A DNA stretch of 36,549 nucleotides from Oscillospiraceae bacterium (GTDB taxonomy: Bacteria; Bacillota; Clostridia; Oscillospirales; Acutalibacteraceae): assembly GCA_015066345.1 (NCBI GenBank), contig SVOQ01000025.1, positions 1-36,549 on the forward strand, written 5' to 3'. A program made the position numbers and the translations under genes. Shown here piece by piece: positions 1-8,374 of this stretch; position 1 is the first letter of the stretch, and the number at the start of each line of letters is the position of its first letter. The notes under the pieces were generated by a model. That model was not told the DNA's origin. It did no database searches and saw only the letters and a program-made list of their open reading frames with translations.

Positions 1-1
1 A

Positions 2-3000
2 AGCCAGGGCGACTTGAACATGATAATGAATGTTCTTACTCTTGTGGGTAATGATACAAACTCAAACATCATTTCTAAAATCGCTTACGGTCTCGGTACA
101 TCCGACGGTATCAGCCTTGGCCTCGTAGGTAACTTCCTTGACCTCGGTGATATCGGCGATCTTCTCGGCGATATCCCCATGCTCCTTAAGAGCTTGCTCT
201 ACGATTTGCTCATTTACGGTTCATACGGTTATGAGAAGGATTTCGAAGAGTTGGGTAACACTCTTCCCGCAGACGTTGACACTCTCGACGAAATGGTAGC
301 TCAGACTATCGGTGGTCTCCTTGTTAATCCTCAGGATTATGATTACGAAGGCGACACAAAAGTTTGGAACGAAAATTCACTTCTCATGCCCACACTTGCA
401 GCAAAAGGTATGGCTGAAGTTAAGTCAATGACTAACATTTACAACAACAGCATTTTCAGCCTTCTTGACAAAATTGCTCCTTATGCAATTTATGACCTTG
501 GTGTTGGCGCTCTTAACAACAACCTCAAGAAAGCTCTTCTTGAAGCTGTTGAAGTTGACTTCAACGAAATCGATGTTGCAGTTCTTCCTGCAGATATCGC
601 TGCAGATTTCGAGGTTGATGCAGTTGACGGCGAAGAAAGCTATGTTACATACATCGCTTACGATAAAATCGCTCAGGACGGCGAAGACTTCTACTACACA
701 ACATTAGAAACTGAAACTGAAATGCTTAACGGCGAACCCGTTCTTGACGAAGACGGTAACGAAAAAACTTACAAAGAACGTAAGTACTTCAAAGCTAACA
801 CAGCTTCTGCTAACGACTTCTACAGCCTTATCGACTTTGGTTGGGAATTCGTAGCTCCCGTTCCCGGTGCAGAAGAAGATTCTGCAGACTTCGCACTTGA
901 TAACCTTTCAGCTCTTAACTACAAAGCTCTTATTGCTGAGTACGGTTCAATCATGGAATCTCTTAACCACCTTCTTTACGTTGTATTCGAAACAGCTGTT
1001 AAGCAGGACGTTAAGGATTACTTCGCAGATATGACCGGTGACTACTGGGTTGACGGTGCTACAACAGAAAGATATGCTGACGGCACATCCATCTTTATGG
1101 ATAACGCAGCTCGTCTTCTTAAGTATCTCCTTGCTGAGCACGCAGACAAGATCTTCGGTTCAGATTCTCCCTACGTTGCATGGGAATATGACGATGTCGC
1201 TGATTACGAGCTTCTCGACATCATCGCTATTATAGGTCCCGTATTCTTCGAGGACGTAATGCCTCAGCTCATTATGCCCAAGAATGCAGACGGTACTTAT
1301 GCATTCCACGAGGGCGTTCAGGTTCTTGAATTCGGTGCAATTGTTATCCGTGAATTCATGACTGAAATCGCTCCCAACGTAAACTATGACCAGTACATCT
1401 TTGCAGAGGGTACAGTTACATCTGCAAACGACAGACAGTTTAAGGTTCAGGATGCTGAAACTTGGTTCAACATCATCCTTAATATGGGTGTTGATATTGG
1501 TTACACATACCTTAATAACATTACAAACTTCAACACAGCTATTCCCACACAGAATATTACCGAAGCTCGTTGGAAAGACATGCTCGGTACAGCTGTTACA
1601 TGGGCAGCTAACTACGTAAGTGACGGTAGCGCAAGCGTTATCCACGGTTTTGAACCCGCAAAGCTTGCTGCTTACAACGATCCTCTCGATAAGTTCAGCT
1701 ATGTACTTAACACACTTCTTCCTCTCGGATTTATCTGTGGTTGTACAACTGACAGCTTCGCATTTGACGTAAGTGTTGTATTTGATAAGGTCAAAGCACT
1801 TCTTACAACATTTGACCTTACAGAGCTTGCTTCTCTCTTCGGTAGAAATACAGAAGCTTACAACATCCTTAACACAACAAACCTTATGGACATGGTTCTT
1901 AACCTTGTTAACGGTATTGTTAACCTCGTTCTTCCCATCAGCGAAAACGGTGACGGTGTAACAGGTCTTCTTCAGGGTGTTGGAACAGGCAGCCTTGACA
2001 ATGTAATTACAAAGGCAAACCTTAAAATAACAGTTCAGCAGCTCCTCAGAGCTCTTTATACTCAGGGTCGTGACCTTCTTAACTGCGCTCTTCCCGTAGT
2101 TGGTATGTTCATCAAGGGCTGGGGTACAGAACAGCAGTTCCAGGAACCCGAAATTTCACTTTCAAGATCTATTGACCTTGTAAACGGTGCAACAGAAGGT
2201 GCTCAGACTGTTACAGTACGTAACGCTTCAAACGGTGTTTGGAGACATTACAGAGATGCTGCAGGTAACGAATACACTGACGAACAGTATCAGATCAAGC
2301 TCATAAGCGTTAACGTTTATGACCAGCTTGGTGAAGAGGGTTCATCAGCATACGTTACAGTTAGCTCTTCACAGCAGACAATCGGTTACGGTGCAAGCGG
2401 TAGCTTCACATACACTGCTGCTAACGTTCCCACAACCGGTGCTCTTGTAAGATTCAAGGTTGGCTATAAGGTTATTGACGAAGATGGTCAGGAAATGGCT
2501 AACGGTAAGACATTCTATGCAGAATCTTACGCATACCTTAACTACAACGGTTCTGACGCAGGTAAGGAAACATACTATGATAACGGCGGTTCTCTTTCCT
2601 ACGCTAAGATGTTTGCTCCTCACTACGTTCCTCTTTCAACTGCTACAGATTACATTCCCACAATCGTTACAGGTGAAACAGGCCGTGACTACAAGTTCTT
2701 AACATCAAACCAGGAAGCCGGTCTCAGAGCTGCAACCACAACAATCGACGGTATTACCTTCGGTAACGTTAGCGTTAAGTTCTCTAACAAGTCACTTTAC
2801 TTCAGAGATCTTAAGCAGTTCAGCTCATACACAACTTATTGTGTTAACGATGATGGCGAGCAGCAGTCCGGCTCAGGTAACGCTCTTACAATCAGTGGTG
2901 GTGTTAACGAGGCAACATGGAAGGCTGCTAACAAGACATCAGGTTCAAACACAACCTTCTCAATTTACTTGAAGTCAAAGGGTAACGAAAACGGACCTCA

Positions 3001-4981
3001 TAACCTCAGCCTTATCTACTACGATGATATCGCTTACAACAAGTTGAACTCTCTTGCAATTTCTGAAATGAACGCTCTCAGACTTGCATCTAATTATAAC
3101 CTTACAGGTAAGGTTTATACAAACGGTGTTCTTGAATCTCAGAACACAACAGATGATGAGGGCGAAGTAGTTCTTCGCGAAACTGCATCTACAACAACAG
3201 CATGGATTGCTAATGCTGATGCCGGTAAGTGGGTTGGTTCTTACACAGGCGCTGACGGCACAGTTTACAACGAAACAGTTACAGAGTACGCTGCAAATGC
3301 AGTTACAGTAACTGACGAAGAAGGCGAAAACGGTTACGTAACAGTTGACGACGAAAAGATCAACGTTAAGAAAGTTACAGTTATCGATTGCGCTACAGCA
3401 GTAAACGCATACGTTCCCGCATTCCTTGAAGGTGTTCGCGGTGGTGTTCAGGCATGGAACGCTAACTCCGTATGGAACCTTGATGCTCTTTATGAAGCTC
3501 TTTACGTAGCAGCTAATGACGTTGGTTACTGTCAGAAATCTGCTATCCAGAGTGTTCGTGAAGGTAAGGGTGACAACCTTGATGCTACAGTTGATGCTCT
3601 TAAAGCAGACCTTGCAGCAAGCGAAGCTCTTTACAGCGACGCAAAAGACTATACAGATTATAAGATGTATAGATGGAACCGTTACAACGATGCTCGTGAT
3701 GATGCAGCTTACTACATCAACCTTAAGAACGACGCATCTAACGCAACAGTTGCAGAAATCGACCAGACATTCCCCTACACATGGATCAATGAGGATGACC
3801 TCAGAGCTCTTGTTGCAGGCGATGATTATGAAGATTTCATTATAGCTCTTCTTGAAGATATGGACGAAGAAGAGAGAGAAGCTACAGCTAAATGGCTTGA
3901 AGATAAGAAAGCTGAATATCAGACAACTCAGCTTCTTGACGTTGAAATGGCTATCAACTACCTCGATCGTATGGGTCCCCGTCTTCTTGCTAGAGACCAC
4001 GGTGTAATTACTAAGTATCTTGACGACGAAATTACATCAGCTAATAATATGGTTAAGGCAGAAAGCAACTATACAGCACGTAGCTGGGCTAAGTACGAAG
4101 CAGCTATGAACAATGCTCTCGCTGTTCAGGCTAACCCCACTCAGATGACTGTATTTGATGCTAAGTATGAACTTATGTGCTGCCGTAACGAACTCGTATT
4201 GGTTGAAGAAGAAGCTGACTACTCAGAGCTTGAATCTCTTATTTCTCAGGCTACTCAGGCATTGGCTAACGCAAACCTTTACGACAACACAAACAAAGAA
4301 CTTGGTCAGGTTCTTGCAGAACTTGGTTACCATGACTTTGAAAACGCAGACGGCGATATGGTTCAGCTCTTCCCCGGCTCAGCTCTTTATATAAATAGAG
4401 AACCCTATGCTACAGACGAGCAGGATGCTATCGACCAGGCTGCAAATGAACTTAAGGAAGCTCTCGCAAGACTTAAATTCAAAGGCCTCAACATTACAGG
4501 TGCAAACGTTTCTACAGAAGTTATCGTTCCCGGTGACGAAGAAGCAGGTATCGAAGATATCACAGCTTCCATCGCAAGAATTGCTCCTGAACTTGACGCT
4601 GACGCAGTTAAGACAGTTCTTGGCGCAACAGCTACAAGTGCAAACGTTTCTAAAGACCTTATCACAGTTTCTAACGACATTCACTACACAGTTGATACTG
4701 ACCTTGGTGAATATGAACTCACAGGTACAAACGCAACAGTTACATTCTACACACTCGTTGGTGGCGTAAAAGTTCCCGTTGCTACAGTTAAGATTGTTGT
4801 TGAAGCTGACGTTAACGGTGACGGTGTTCTCGACGTTCTCGACGGTGCTCTTACAGAGCTCGTTGCTAACGAACACGCTGAACTCGAAGGTTGCTACTTC
4901 ATCGCAGCTAACCTCGATGCAGCTTCAGAAGAAATCGTTGGTGCTGACTACACATTAGTTGTTAACAAGATTCTTGCTTAA
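2..4981 (+). CDS. Large secreted-type surface protein with C-terminal dockerin-like domain (5' partial)
   Basis: The reading frame is open to the left edge, so the N-terminus and any signal peptide lie outside the window; 1655 codons follow the first TTG at base 14. Counting from there, residues about 1-710 match no family I know and are rich in Asp, Ala and Asn. Residues about 715-850 look like an Ig-like beta domain. Residues about 1140-1275 and 1355-1490 are helical stretches resembling FIVAR modules. Residues about 1490-1596 are another beta domain. The last 60 residues start with a canonical type I dockerin calcium loop (DVNGDGVLDVLD); the second loop (ANLDAASEEIVGADYT) is degenerate. 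Dockerins bind cohesins on scaffold or cell-surface proteins. Codon use is strongly biased (CTT, GGT, GTT, AAC, and CCC for proline), as in a highly expressed gene. No catalytic domain was recognised, so the function is open. Confidence 0.85.
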   Translation, partial: SQGDLNMIMNVLTLVGNDTNSNIISKIAYGLGTSDGISLGLVGNFLDLGDIGDLLGDIPMLLKSLLYDLLIYGSYGYEKDFEELGNTLPADVDTLDEMVAQTIGGLLVNPQDYDYEGDTKVWNENSLLMPTLAAKGMAEVKSMTNIYNNSIFSLLDKIAPYAIYDLGVGALNNNLKKALLEAVEVDFNEIDVAVLPADIAADFEVDAVDGEESYVTYIAYDKIAQDGEDFYYTTLETETEMLNGEPVLDEDGNEKTYKERKYFKANTASANDFYSLIDFGWEFVAPVPGAEEDSADFALDNLSALNYKALIAEYGSIMESLNHLLYVVFETAVKQDVKDYFADMTGDYWVDGATTERYADGTSIFMDNAARLLKYLLAEHADKIFGSDSPYVAWEYDDVADYELLDIIAIIGPVFFEDVMPQLIMPKNADGTYAFHEGVQVLEFGAIVIREFMTEIAPNVNYDQYIFAEGTVTSANDRQFKVQDAETWFNIILNMGVDIGYTYLNNITNFNTAIPTQNITEARWKDMLGTAVTWAANYVSDGSASVIHGFEPAKLAAYNDPLDKFSYVLNTLLPLGFICGCTTDSFAFDVSVVFDKVKALLTTFDLTELASLFGRNTEAYNILNTTNLMDMVLNLVNGIVNLVLPISENGDGVTGLLQGVGTGSLDNVITKANLKITVQQLLRALYTQGRDLLNCALPVVGMFIKGWGTEQQFQEPEISLSRSIDLVNGATEGAQTVTVRNASNGVWRHYRDAAGNEYTDEQYQIKLISVNVYDQLGEEGSSAYVTVSSSQQTIGYGASGSFTYTAANVPTTGALVRFKVGYKVIDEDGQEMANGKTFYAESYAYLNYNGSDAGKETYYDNGGSLSYAKMFAPHYVPLSTATDYIPTIVTGETGRDYKFLTSNQEAGLRAATTTIDGITFGNVSVKFSNKSLYFRDLKQFSSYTTYCVNDDGEQQSGSGNALTISGGVNEATWKAANKTSGSNTTFSIYLKSKGNENGPHNLSLIYYDDIAYNKLNSLAISEMNALRLASNYNLTGKVYTNGVLESQNTTDDEGEVVLRETASTTTAWIANADAGKWVGSYTGADGTVYNETVTEYAANAVTVTDEEGENGYVTVDDEKINVKKVTVIDCATAVNAYVPAFLEGVRGGVQAWNANSVWNLDALYEALYVAANDVGYCQKSAIQSVREGKGDNLDATVDALKADLAASEALYSDAKDYTDYKMYRWNRYNDARDDAAYYINLKNDASNATVAEIDQTFPYTWINEDDLRALVAGDDYEDFIIALLEDMDEEEREATAKWLEDKKAEYQTTQLLDVEMAINYLDRMGPRLLARDHGVITKYLDDEITSANNMVKAESNYTARSWAKYEAAMNNALAVQANPTQMTVFDAKYELMCCRNELVLVEEEADYSELESLISQATQALANANLYDNTNKELGQVLAELGYHDFENADGDMVQLFPGSALYINREPYATDEQDAIDQAANELKEALARLKFKGLNITGANVSTEVIVPGDEEAGIEDITASIARIAPELDADAVKTVLGATATSANVSKDLITVSNDIHYTVDTDLGEYELTGTNATVTFYTLVGGVKVPVATVKIVVEADVNGDGVLDVLDGALTELVANEHAELEGCYFIAANLDAASEEIVGADYTLVVNKILA

Positions 4982-5045
4982 TTGAATTAAGTCTAATGGT
5001 TTTAATTCACTAACGTGATTTAATACAAAACCCTTTAAATCAAAA

Positions 5046-5073
5046 CCTCTTGTCGGGGCAACCCGACAAGAGG
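5046..5073. terminator. Perfect 12-bp hairpin with GCAA loop after the large surface gene
   Basis: Stem CCTCTTGTCGGG pairs exactly with CCCGACAAGAGG around a GCAA tetraloop. It lies about 65 bases past the stop codon. No T-run follows on the plus strand, while an A-rich stretch precedes it, so read on the minus strand it is the more classical terminator. It may act as a 3' stabilising hairpin for the surface-gene mRNA. Confidence 0.55.
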
Positions 5074-5125
5074 GGAAATGAAGAATGCATACTATTATAT
5101 ATATAGTATATAGAGTTTCGGTTGT

Positions 5126-5187
5126 GCGAAGCCTCGCCCTCCTGCTTTAGGAGGAGGGGGGACTGCCGTCAGGCGGTGGGAGGTCCC
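5126..5187 (+). repeat. Interspersed palindromic repeat, copy R1
   Basis: It begins with GCGAAGCC and contains a hairpin of CCTCCT/AGGAGG type, then a GGGGGAC segment, then a second small hairpin (ACTGCC/GGCGGT) and GGTGGGAGGTCCC. The same order recurs near 8164, 9073 and (inverted) 9319. It is non-coding and lies in a 309-base gap that otherwise holds a terminator-like hairpin, an AT-palindromic stretch near 5091-5112 and one end of a TGCATTCTGCATTTTGCATT repeat. Confidence 0.6.
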
Positions 5188-5195
5188 ATAATCCT

Positions 5196-5219
5196 AATTT
5201 GCATTCTGCATTTTGCATT
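5196..5219 (-). repeat. 24-bp repeat, left member of an inverted pair
   Basis: Read on the minus strand it is almost identical to bases 8048-8072 (shared core AAAATGCAGAATGCAAA; one mismatch and one extra A). The pair flanks the segment holding the dockerin protein, the second secreted protein and the two peptide genes. Confidence 0.6.
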
Positions 5220-5290
5220 GATTAAAGCGGTGCGACGTTAAGTCGCTATTTGGAGAGAAATTGAAAATTATTTCCTTAGGAGGCAAACAA

Positions 5291-6430
5291 ATGTCAAAGA
5301 CAAGAAAACTCATAAGTGTTCTTGTTGCTCTTATGATGGTAGTTTCAATGTTTGCTTTAACCGCAAACGCTGCAGGCTACGAAGATGATGAGACAGCAGC
5401 AATTTACACTCAGGAATGGGCACTCGGTGAGCCCGTTGACAACGGCGATGGCACTTATACCGTAGATGTTTATCTTACAACAAACTACGCAACAGGTCCC
5501 ATTCAGTTCGTTCTCACAAACTCCGACACATCTGTAGCAGCTATTGACTCTGTTACACTCGGTGATGCTATCCCCGAAACTTACAACGCTACTGTTAGCG
5601 TTTCAAAAGCAAAAGGCAAAGTAATGATCATTGCCGACACAGCAGGCGTTGCTACAATCGAAGCTGAAGCAATCGATGGCGTTATCGCTACTGTTGTTTA
5701 CACCTACTCAGGTGAAGGCTCAGCAGAAATCGCTATCGACGACAACGCAAAATCAGCTACAAACGTTGCAGGTACTCTTATCGCAGCTCGTATGAGCGAC
5801 GATAACCTTGTTACAGGCAACCCCATCACAGGTCAGACTGTTACTGTTGGTGATTCCGTAATCATCGGCGGTGGCGCAGCTCCCGAACTTGCAGTTATCG
5901 ACGGCACAATCGGTGTTATTGATACTTCAAGACAGGATATGTACTGTGATGAATCAGAAGCAGGTATGGGCGATGCTACATTCACAGGTTATATCTACGG
6001 TGTAGAACCTGAATATGCAGAAGGCATCGATGCTGTTTTCGAAGTAGTTGGTGACGGTTATATGTCAATCGTAGCTAACGAAGCTGGTTCAGAAGCCGGT
6101 ACAGGTACAGTTGTTGAAGTTTATGACAATAGCGACAACCTTGTTGCAACTTATGTTCTCGTAATCTTCGGTGATGTAAACGGCGACGGTATGGTTGACG
6201 CAGTTGACTCCGGTGATATCGAACTTCATGACGGTTGGGCTTATGAAATGAGTTCAAACGGAATGCGTTTCGAATATGCATATCAGGCATTCGCAGCTGA
6301 TGTAAACTGCGACGCTATGGCTGACGCAGTTGACTCCGGTGATATCGAACTTCATGACGGTTATGCTTACGAAATGGGTTCAGACGGAATGCGTATGTAT
6401 CAGTCTGATGTTATTGCTAACATTGCTTAA
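5291..6430 (+). CDS. Secreted dockerin-domain protein
   Basis: The ATG at 5291 is chosen over an upstream in-frame codon because TTAGGAGG sits 7 bases before it and a typical signal peptide (KTRKLISVLVALMMVVS..., ending ANA-AG) follows at once. The protein is 379 aa. Residues about 30-190 form a beta-rich region whose spacing recalls cohesin-like or carbohydrate-binding folds, but I cannot assign it. The C-terminus is a type I dockerin of two calcium loops: DVNGDGMVDAVDSGDIELHD and DVNCDAMADAVDSGDIELHD. In the second loop the Gly-Asp-Gly core has become Cys-Asp-Ala. The two halves are nearly identical in DNA as well (about 6193-6267 and 6322-6396), pointing to a recent internal duplication. 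The next gene starts 50 bases downstream, so the two probably share a transcript. Confidence 0.88.
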   Translation: MSKTRKLISVLVALMMVVSMFALTANAAGYEDDETAAIYTQEWALGEPVDNGDGTYTVDVYLTTNYATGPIQFVLTNSDTSVAAIDSVTLGDAIPETYNATVSVSKAKGKVMIIADTAGVATIEAEAIDGVIATVVYTYSGEGSAEIAIDDNAKSATNVAGTLIAARMSDDNLVTGNPITGQTVTVGDSVIIGGGAAPELAVIDGTIGVIDTSRQDMYCDESEAGMGDATFTGYIYGVEPEYAEGIDAVFEVVGDGYMSIVANEAGSEAGTGTVVEVYDNSDNLVATYVLVIFGDVNGDGMVDAVDSGDIELHDGWAYEMSSNGMRFEYAYQAFAADVNCDAMADAVDSGDIELHDGYAYEMGSDGMRMYQSDVIANIA

Positions 6431-6480
6431 TTAAAAACGGTTTTTAATAATTTAATATTTTTTACAGGAGGCTACTTAAA

Positions 6481-7590
6481 ATGTCTAAGAAAATTTTAAG
6501 TATTGCACTTGCAGTAGTAATGCTCTTCTCTGTAATGGCATGTACTGTAGGTGCAGCAAACACAACTGTAACAACAACCTTCCCCGGTGCAAATCAGGTT
6601 GGTTTCCGTGTTGTTACAGATGCGTATGTTGGTCAGCCCGCTGGTGAAGAAGTAACTGTTAAAGTTTACTGGGTTCACCCCGTAGGTACTGACTATTCAT
6701 CATTCCTTCAGAGTATCGGTAACGTAGTTCTTTGCTATACTGATGCATTTGCTTTTGCAACTGAAGGTGCAACAAACGATGCAAGCGGTCGTACATGGGG
6801 TTCAGCTTATGAAGCTTATTTAAAACCCGCTGCAGTTACCAACGCTGGTGACACTTATTCAAATAGCGTTATCAACAAGCTCAGCACTGCCGACCAGGCT
6901 TATGGTTGGGACAGAACAGTTCTCGTTCAGCTTACAGTTGACACATCTGTTACAACTGCAGCTAAGGGCTTCGCTCTTGATCCCGATTGCGAAATCTTCT
7001 CTCTTTCTTTCACAACAAACAGAGAAGTTACTGCTGATGATACCATCGGTATCCCCTCACACCTTGTTGGTTCAACTGTAAGCGCTAGCTACAGCAACGG
7101 TTCAAAGCAGACAAAGTGGACTGCTGCTAACATCGTTACCAGCGAAGCTATTGCTGCTCCCGTAGTTGTTGCTAACAGCGACACAGCTACTGCTAAAATG
7201 CGTCCCGGTACAGCAGACGGCACTGTAGATCTTGGTATCACAGGTACAGTTAACGAAGTATCTTTCAACCCCGGTAAGACTCCCGTTTACCATGGTAACG
7301 GCGACCTTGCAGGTCACAAAGCTGCTAACCTTGCTAACGTAGGTGTTCAGGCTCGTGTAAACGGTACTGTTGCTGCTGCTGAAGGTACATGCGTTTATGC
7401 TACAGATGATGGTTTCAACTATCGTGCAGCTATCGCAGGTATCGACGCTGACGGTCTCGGTGCACAGATCGAAGTAAGAACATACATCACTGATGTAAAC
7501 GGTAACACTTACTTCTCAAACTGGATGTTCATTGATGCAACAACAGTTCATGACAACGCTGTTGGCAATGGCATGACAGGTATTGCTTAA
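6481..7590 (+). CDS. Secreted protein of unknown function
   Basis: An AGGAGG lies 9 bases before the ATG. The first 26 residues are a signal peptide (KKILSIALAVVMLFSVMAC...GAA). The Cys in VMAC could also be a weak lipobox, so secretion versus lipid anchoring is unresolved. The 369-aa product is rich in Thr, Ala, Val and Asn, has the same biased codon choice as the two genes upstream, and seems to consist of beta domains: residues about 30-200, then about 225-360. No dockerin, sortase motif or catalytic motif is visible. An AT-rich inverted repeat (TTAAAAA/TTTTTAA, about 6431-6447) separates it from the dockerin gene. The peptide gene at 7597 follows after only six bases, which suggests coupled expression. 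Confidence 0.8.
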   Translation: MSKKILSIALAVVMLFSVMACTVGAANTTVTTTFPGANQVGFRVVTDAYVGQPAGEEVTVKVYWVHPVGTDYSSFLQSIGNVVLCYTDAFAFATEGATNDASGRTWGSAYEAYLKPAAVTNAGDTYSNSVINKLSTADQAYGWDRTVLVQLTVDTSVTTAAKGFALDPDCEIFSLSFTTNREVTADDTIGIPSHLVGSTVSASYSNGSKQTKWTAANIVTSEAIAAPVVVANSDTATAKMRPGTADGTVDLGITGTVNEVSFNPGKTPVYHGNGDLAGHKAANLANVGVQARVNGTVAAAEGTCVYATDDGFNYRAAIAGIDADGLGAQIEVRTYITDVNGNTYFSNWMFIDATTVHDNAVGNGMTGIA

Positions 7591-7596
7591 ACAAAA

Positions 7597-7779
7597 ATGA
7601 TTTCGAAGGCTTACGAAAAAGCTGACTTTGAGTTTATTGAATTTTCCCTCGAGGACGTTCTTACAAACTCATCTGTTATCACCACAGCCCCAACCGAGCC
7701 CGGCACAACATTACCCGGTGCAACTATAGTTGACGGTGGCGGTCAGGTAACAGTGCCCTGGTCGGACTTTTTCCAGTAA
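7597..7779 (+). CDS. Short peptide 1 with LEDVLT-type leader (candidate RiPP precursor)
   Basis: This 60-aa ORF begins six bases after the preceding stop and has no good ribosome binding site of its own, so translational coupling is likely. Its N-terminal part contains FEFIEFSLEDVLTNSS, which aligns with EIMEFELEDVLTMSY in the next small gene; both also carry a Tyr near the start and acidic residues between. The C-terminal part is unlike its neighbour: Thr/Pro/Gly-rich, ending VPWSDFFQ. A conserved N-terminal segment followed by a variable tail is the layout of precursor peptides. No Cys is present, which argues against lanthipeptide or sactipeptide chemistry. Function is inferred from layout and the kinase-like neighbour only. 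Confidence 0.6.
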   Translation: MISKAYEKADFEFIEFSLEDVLTNSSVITTAPTEPGTTLPGATIVDGGGQVTVPWSDFFQ

Positions 7780-7822
7780 CATTCAATTACTTAAATGACT
7801 ACTGAAAGGAGTATTTTTCACT

Positions 7823-7927
7823 ATGAAAAAATACACAGCACCTGAGCTCGAAATCATGGAGTTCGAGCTCGAGGATGTTCTCACAATGTCCTACAGCGAC
7901 GGTAACATTGACGACGGTTGGTATTAA
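7823..7927 (+). CDS. Short peptide 2 with LEDVLT-type leader (candidate RiPP precursor)
   Basis: A 34-aa ORF with GAAAGGAG 11 bases before its ATG. It reads MKKYTAPELEIMEFELEDVL followed by TMSYSDGNIDDGWY. The segment EF-x-LEDVLT-x-S is shared with the 60-aa peptide just upstream. The tail is acidic, has no Cys, and ends in Trp-Tyr; several Ser, Thr and Tyr residues would be available for phosphorylation. Small proteins beginning MKKY-x-x-P-E-L are common in gut Clostridia and some sit in peptide-modification loci; that is general knowledge, and this copy is unassigned. Two hairpins follow it, so it is probably the last gene of the transcript from 5291. Confidence 0.7.
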   Translation: MKKYTAPELEIMEFELEDVLTMSYSDGNIDDGWY

Positions 7928-7958
7928 TCCCAATTTAGTCGGTTAAGTTACTCAGCAT

Positions 7959-7981
7959 CCGCCCTTGTTATCCAAGGGCGG
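7959..7981 (+). terminator. Hairpin after the peptide genes
   Basis: CCGCCCTTG pairs with CAAGGGCGG around a five-base loop, 31 bases after the stop of peptide 2. There is no T-run, so termination strength is uncertain. Confidence 0.5.
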
Positions 7982-8013
7982 TAGTGAGAGACATCTTTAA
8001 TCAACTAATAAAC

Positions 8014-8041
8014 CACAAGCCGAGGGAAACCTCGGCTTGTG
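8014..8041. terminator. Perfect 12-bp hairpin with GAAA loop
   Basis: CACAAGCCGAGG pairs with CCTCGGCTTGTG around a GAAA tetraloop. Its build (12-bp stem, GNRA loop, A-rich before, no T-run after) repeats that of the hairpin at 5046-5073. Confidence 0.5.
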
Positions 8042-8047
8042 TGGTAT

Positions 8048-8072
8048 AATGTAAAATGCAGAATGCAAAATT
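8048..8072 (+). repeat. 24-25-bp repeat, right member of an inverted pair
   Basis: Near-identical, in opposite orientation, to 5196-5219. The two copies bracket 2.8 kb with four genes. The rest of 8073-8163 holds nothing I can identify. Confidence 0.6.
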
Positions 8073-8163
8073 ATCGGGGCAAAGCCGATTATAATATCCG
8101 TTTATTTGAATTAATCAATATGGTTAGTTGAAATAAGGGGATAGAAAAATAAAATTGAAATAA

Positions 8164-8269
8164 GCGAAGCCTATCATCCCATTTTTGCTTTGGCAAAAAA
8201 GGGAGGGGGACCGCGATAGCGGTGGTGGGTAGTTCTCTTGCGGCTACCTATCATTAAGAGAGAAGAACC
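8164..8269 (+). repeat. Interspersed palindromic repeat, copy R2
   Basis: Starts GCGAAGCC like copies R1 and R3. It contains an imperfect hairpin (TTTTTGC/GGCAAAAA), the common GGGAGGGGGACCGC block, a small ACCGC/GCGGT hairpin and GGTGGTGGG. It closes with an outer inverted repeat GTTCTCT...AGAGAGAAGAAC. It is non-coding. Confidence 0.6.
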
Positions 8270-8280
8270 AATTGAAAAAA

Positions 8281-8337
8281 GCGAAGCCTTATCATCCCTG
8301 TTTCGGCTTTGCCGAAATAGGGATGATAAGGCTTCGC
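8281..8337. repeat. 57-nt near-perfect palindrome, copy R3
   Basis: Two 27-base arms around a TTT loop, starting GCGAAGCC and ending GGCTTCGC, with one G-T pair as the only imperfection (8300/8318). The outer arm is shared with R2, which suggests an internally deleted or self-paired version of the same repeat. It sits 37 bases before the start of the kinase-like gene and would be part of that gene's leader RNA. Confidence 0.75.
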
Positions 8338-8374
8338 GTTGCGATTAATTTGTTGTGAAGATAGGAGAATCACC

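Noticed and set aside
2975-4000. 341-codon minus-strand frame inside the large surface gene
   Set aside because: It is the mirror of strongly biased plus-strand codons, unusually rich in Cys, Val and Ile, without a ribosome binding site; the plus frame has recognisable domains.
5085-5115. AT-palindromic stretch as a replication origin or protein-binding site
   Set aside because: Simple TA-rich sequence with no DnaA boxes or neighbouring replication genes.
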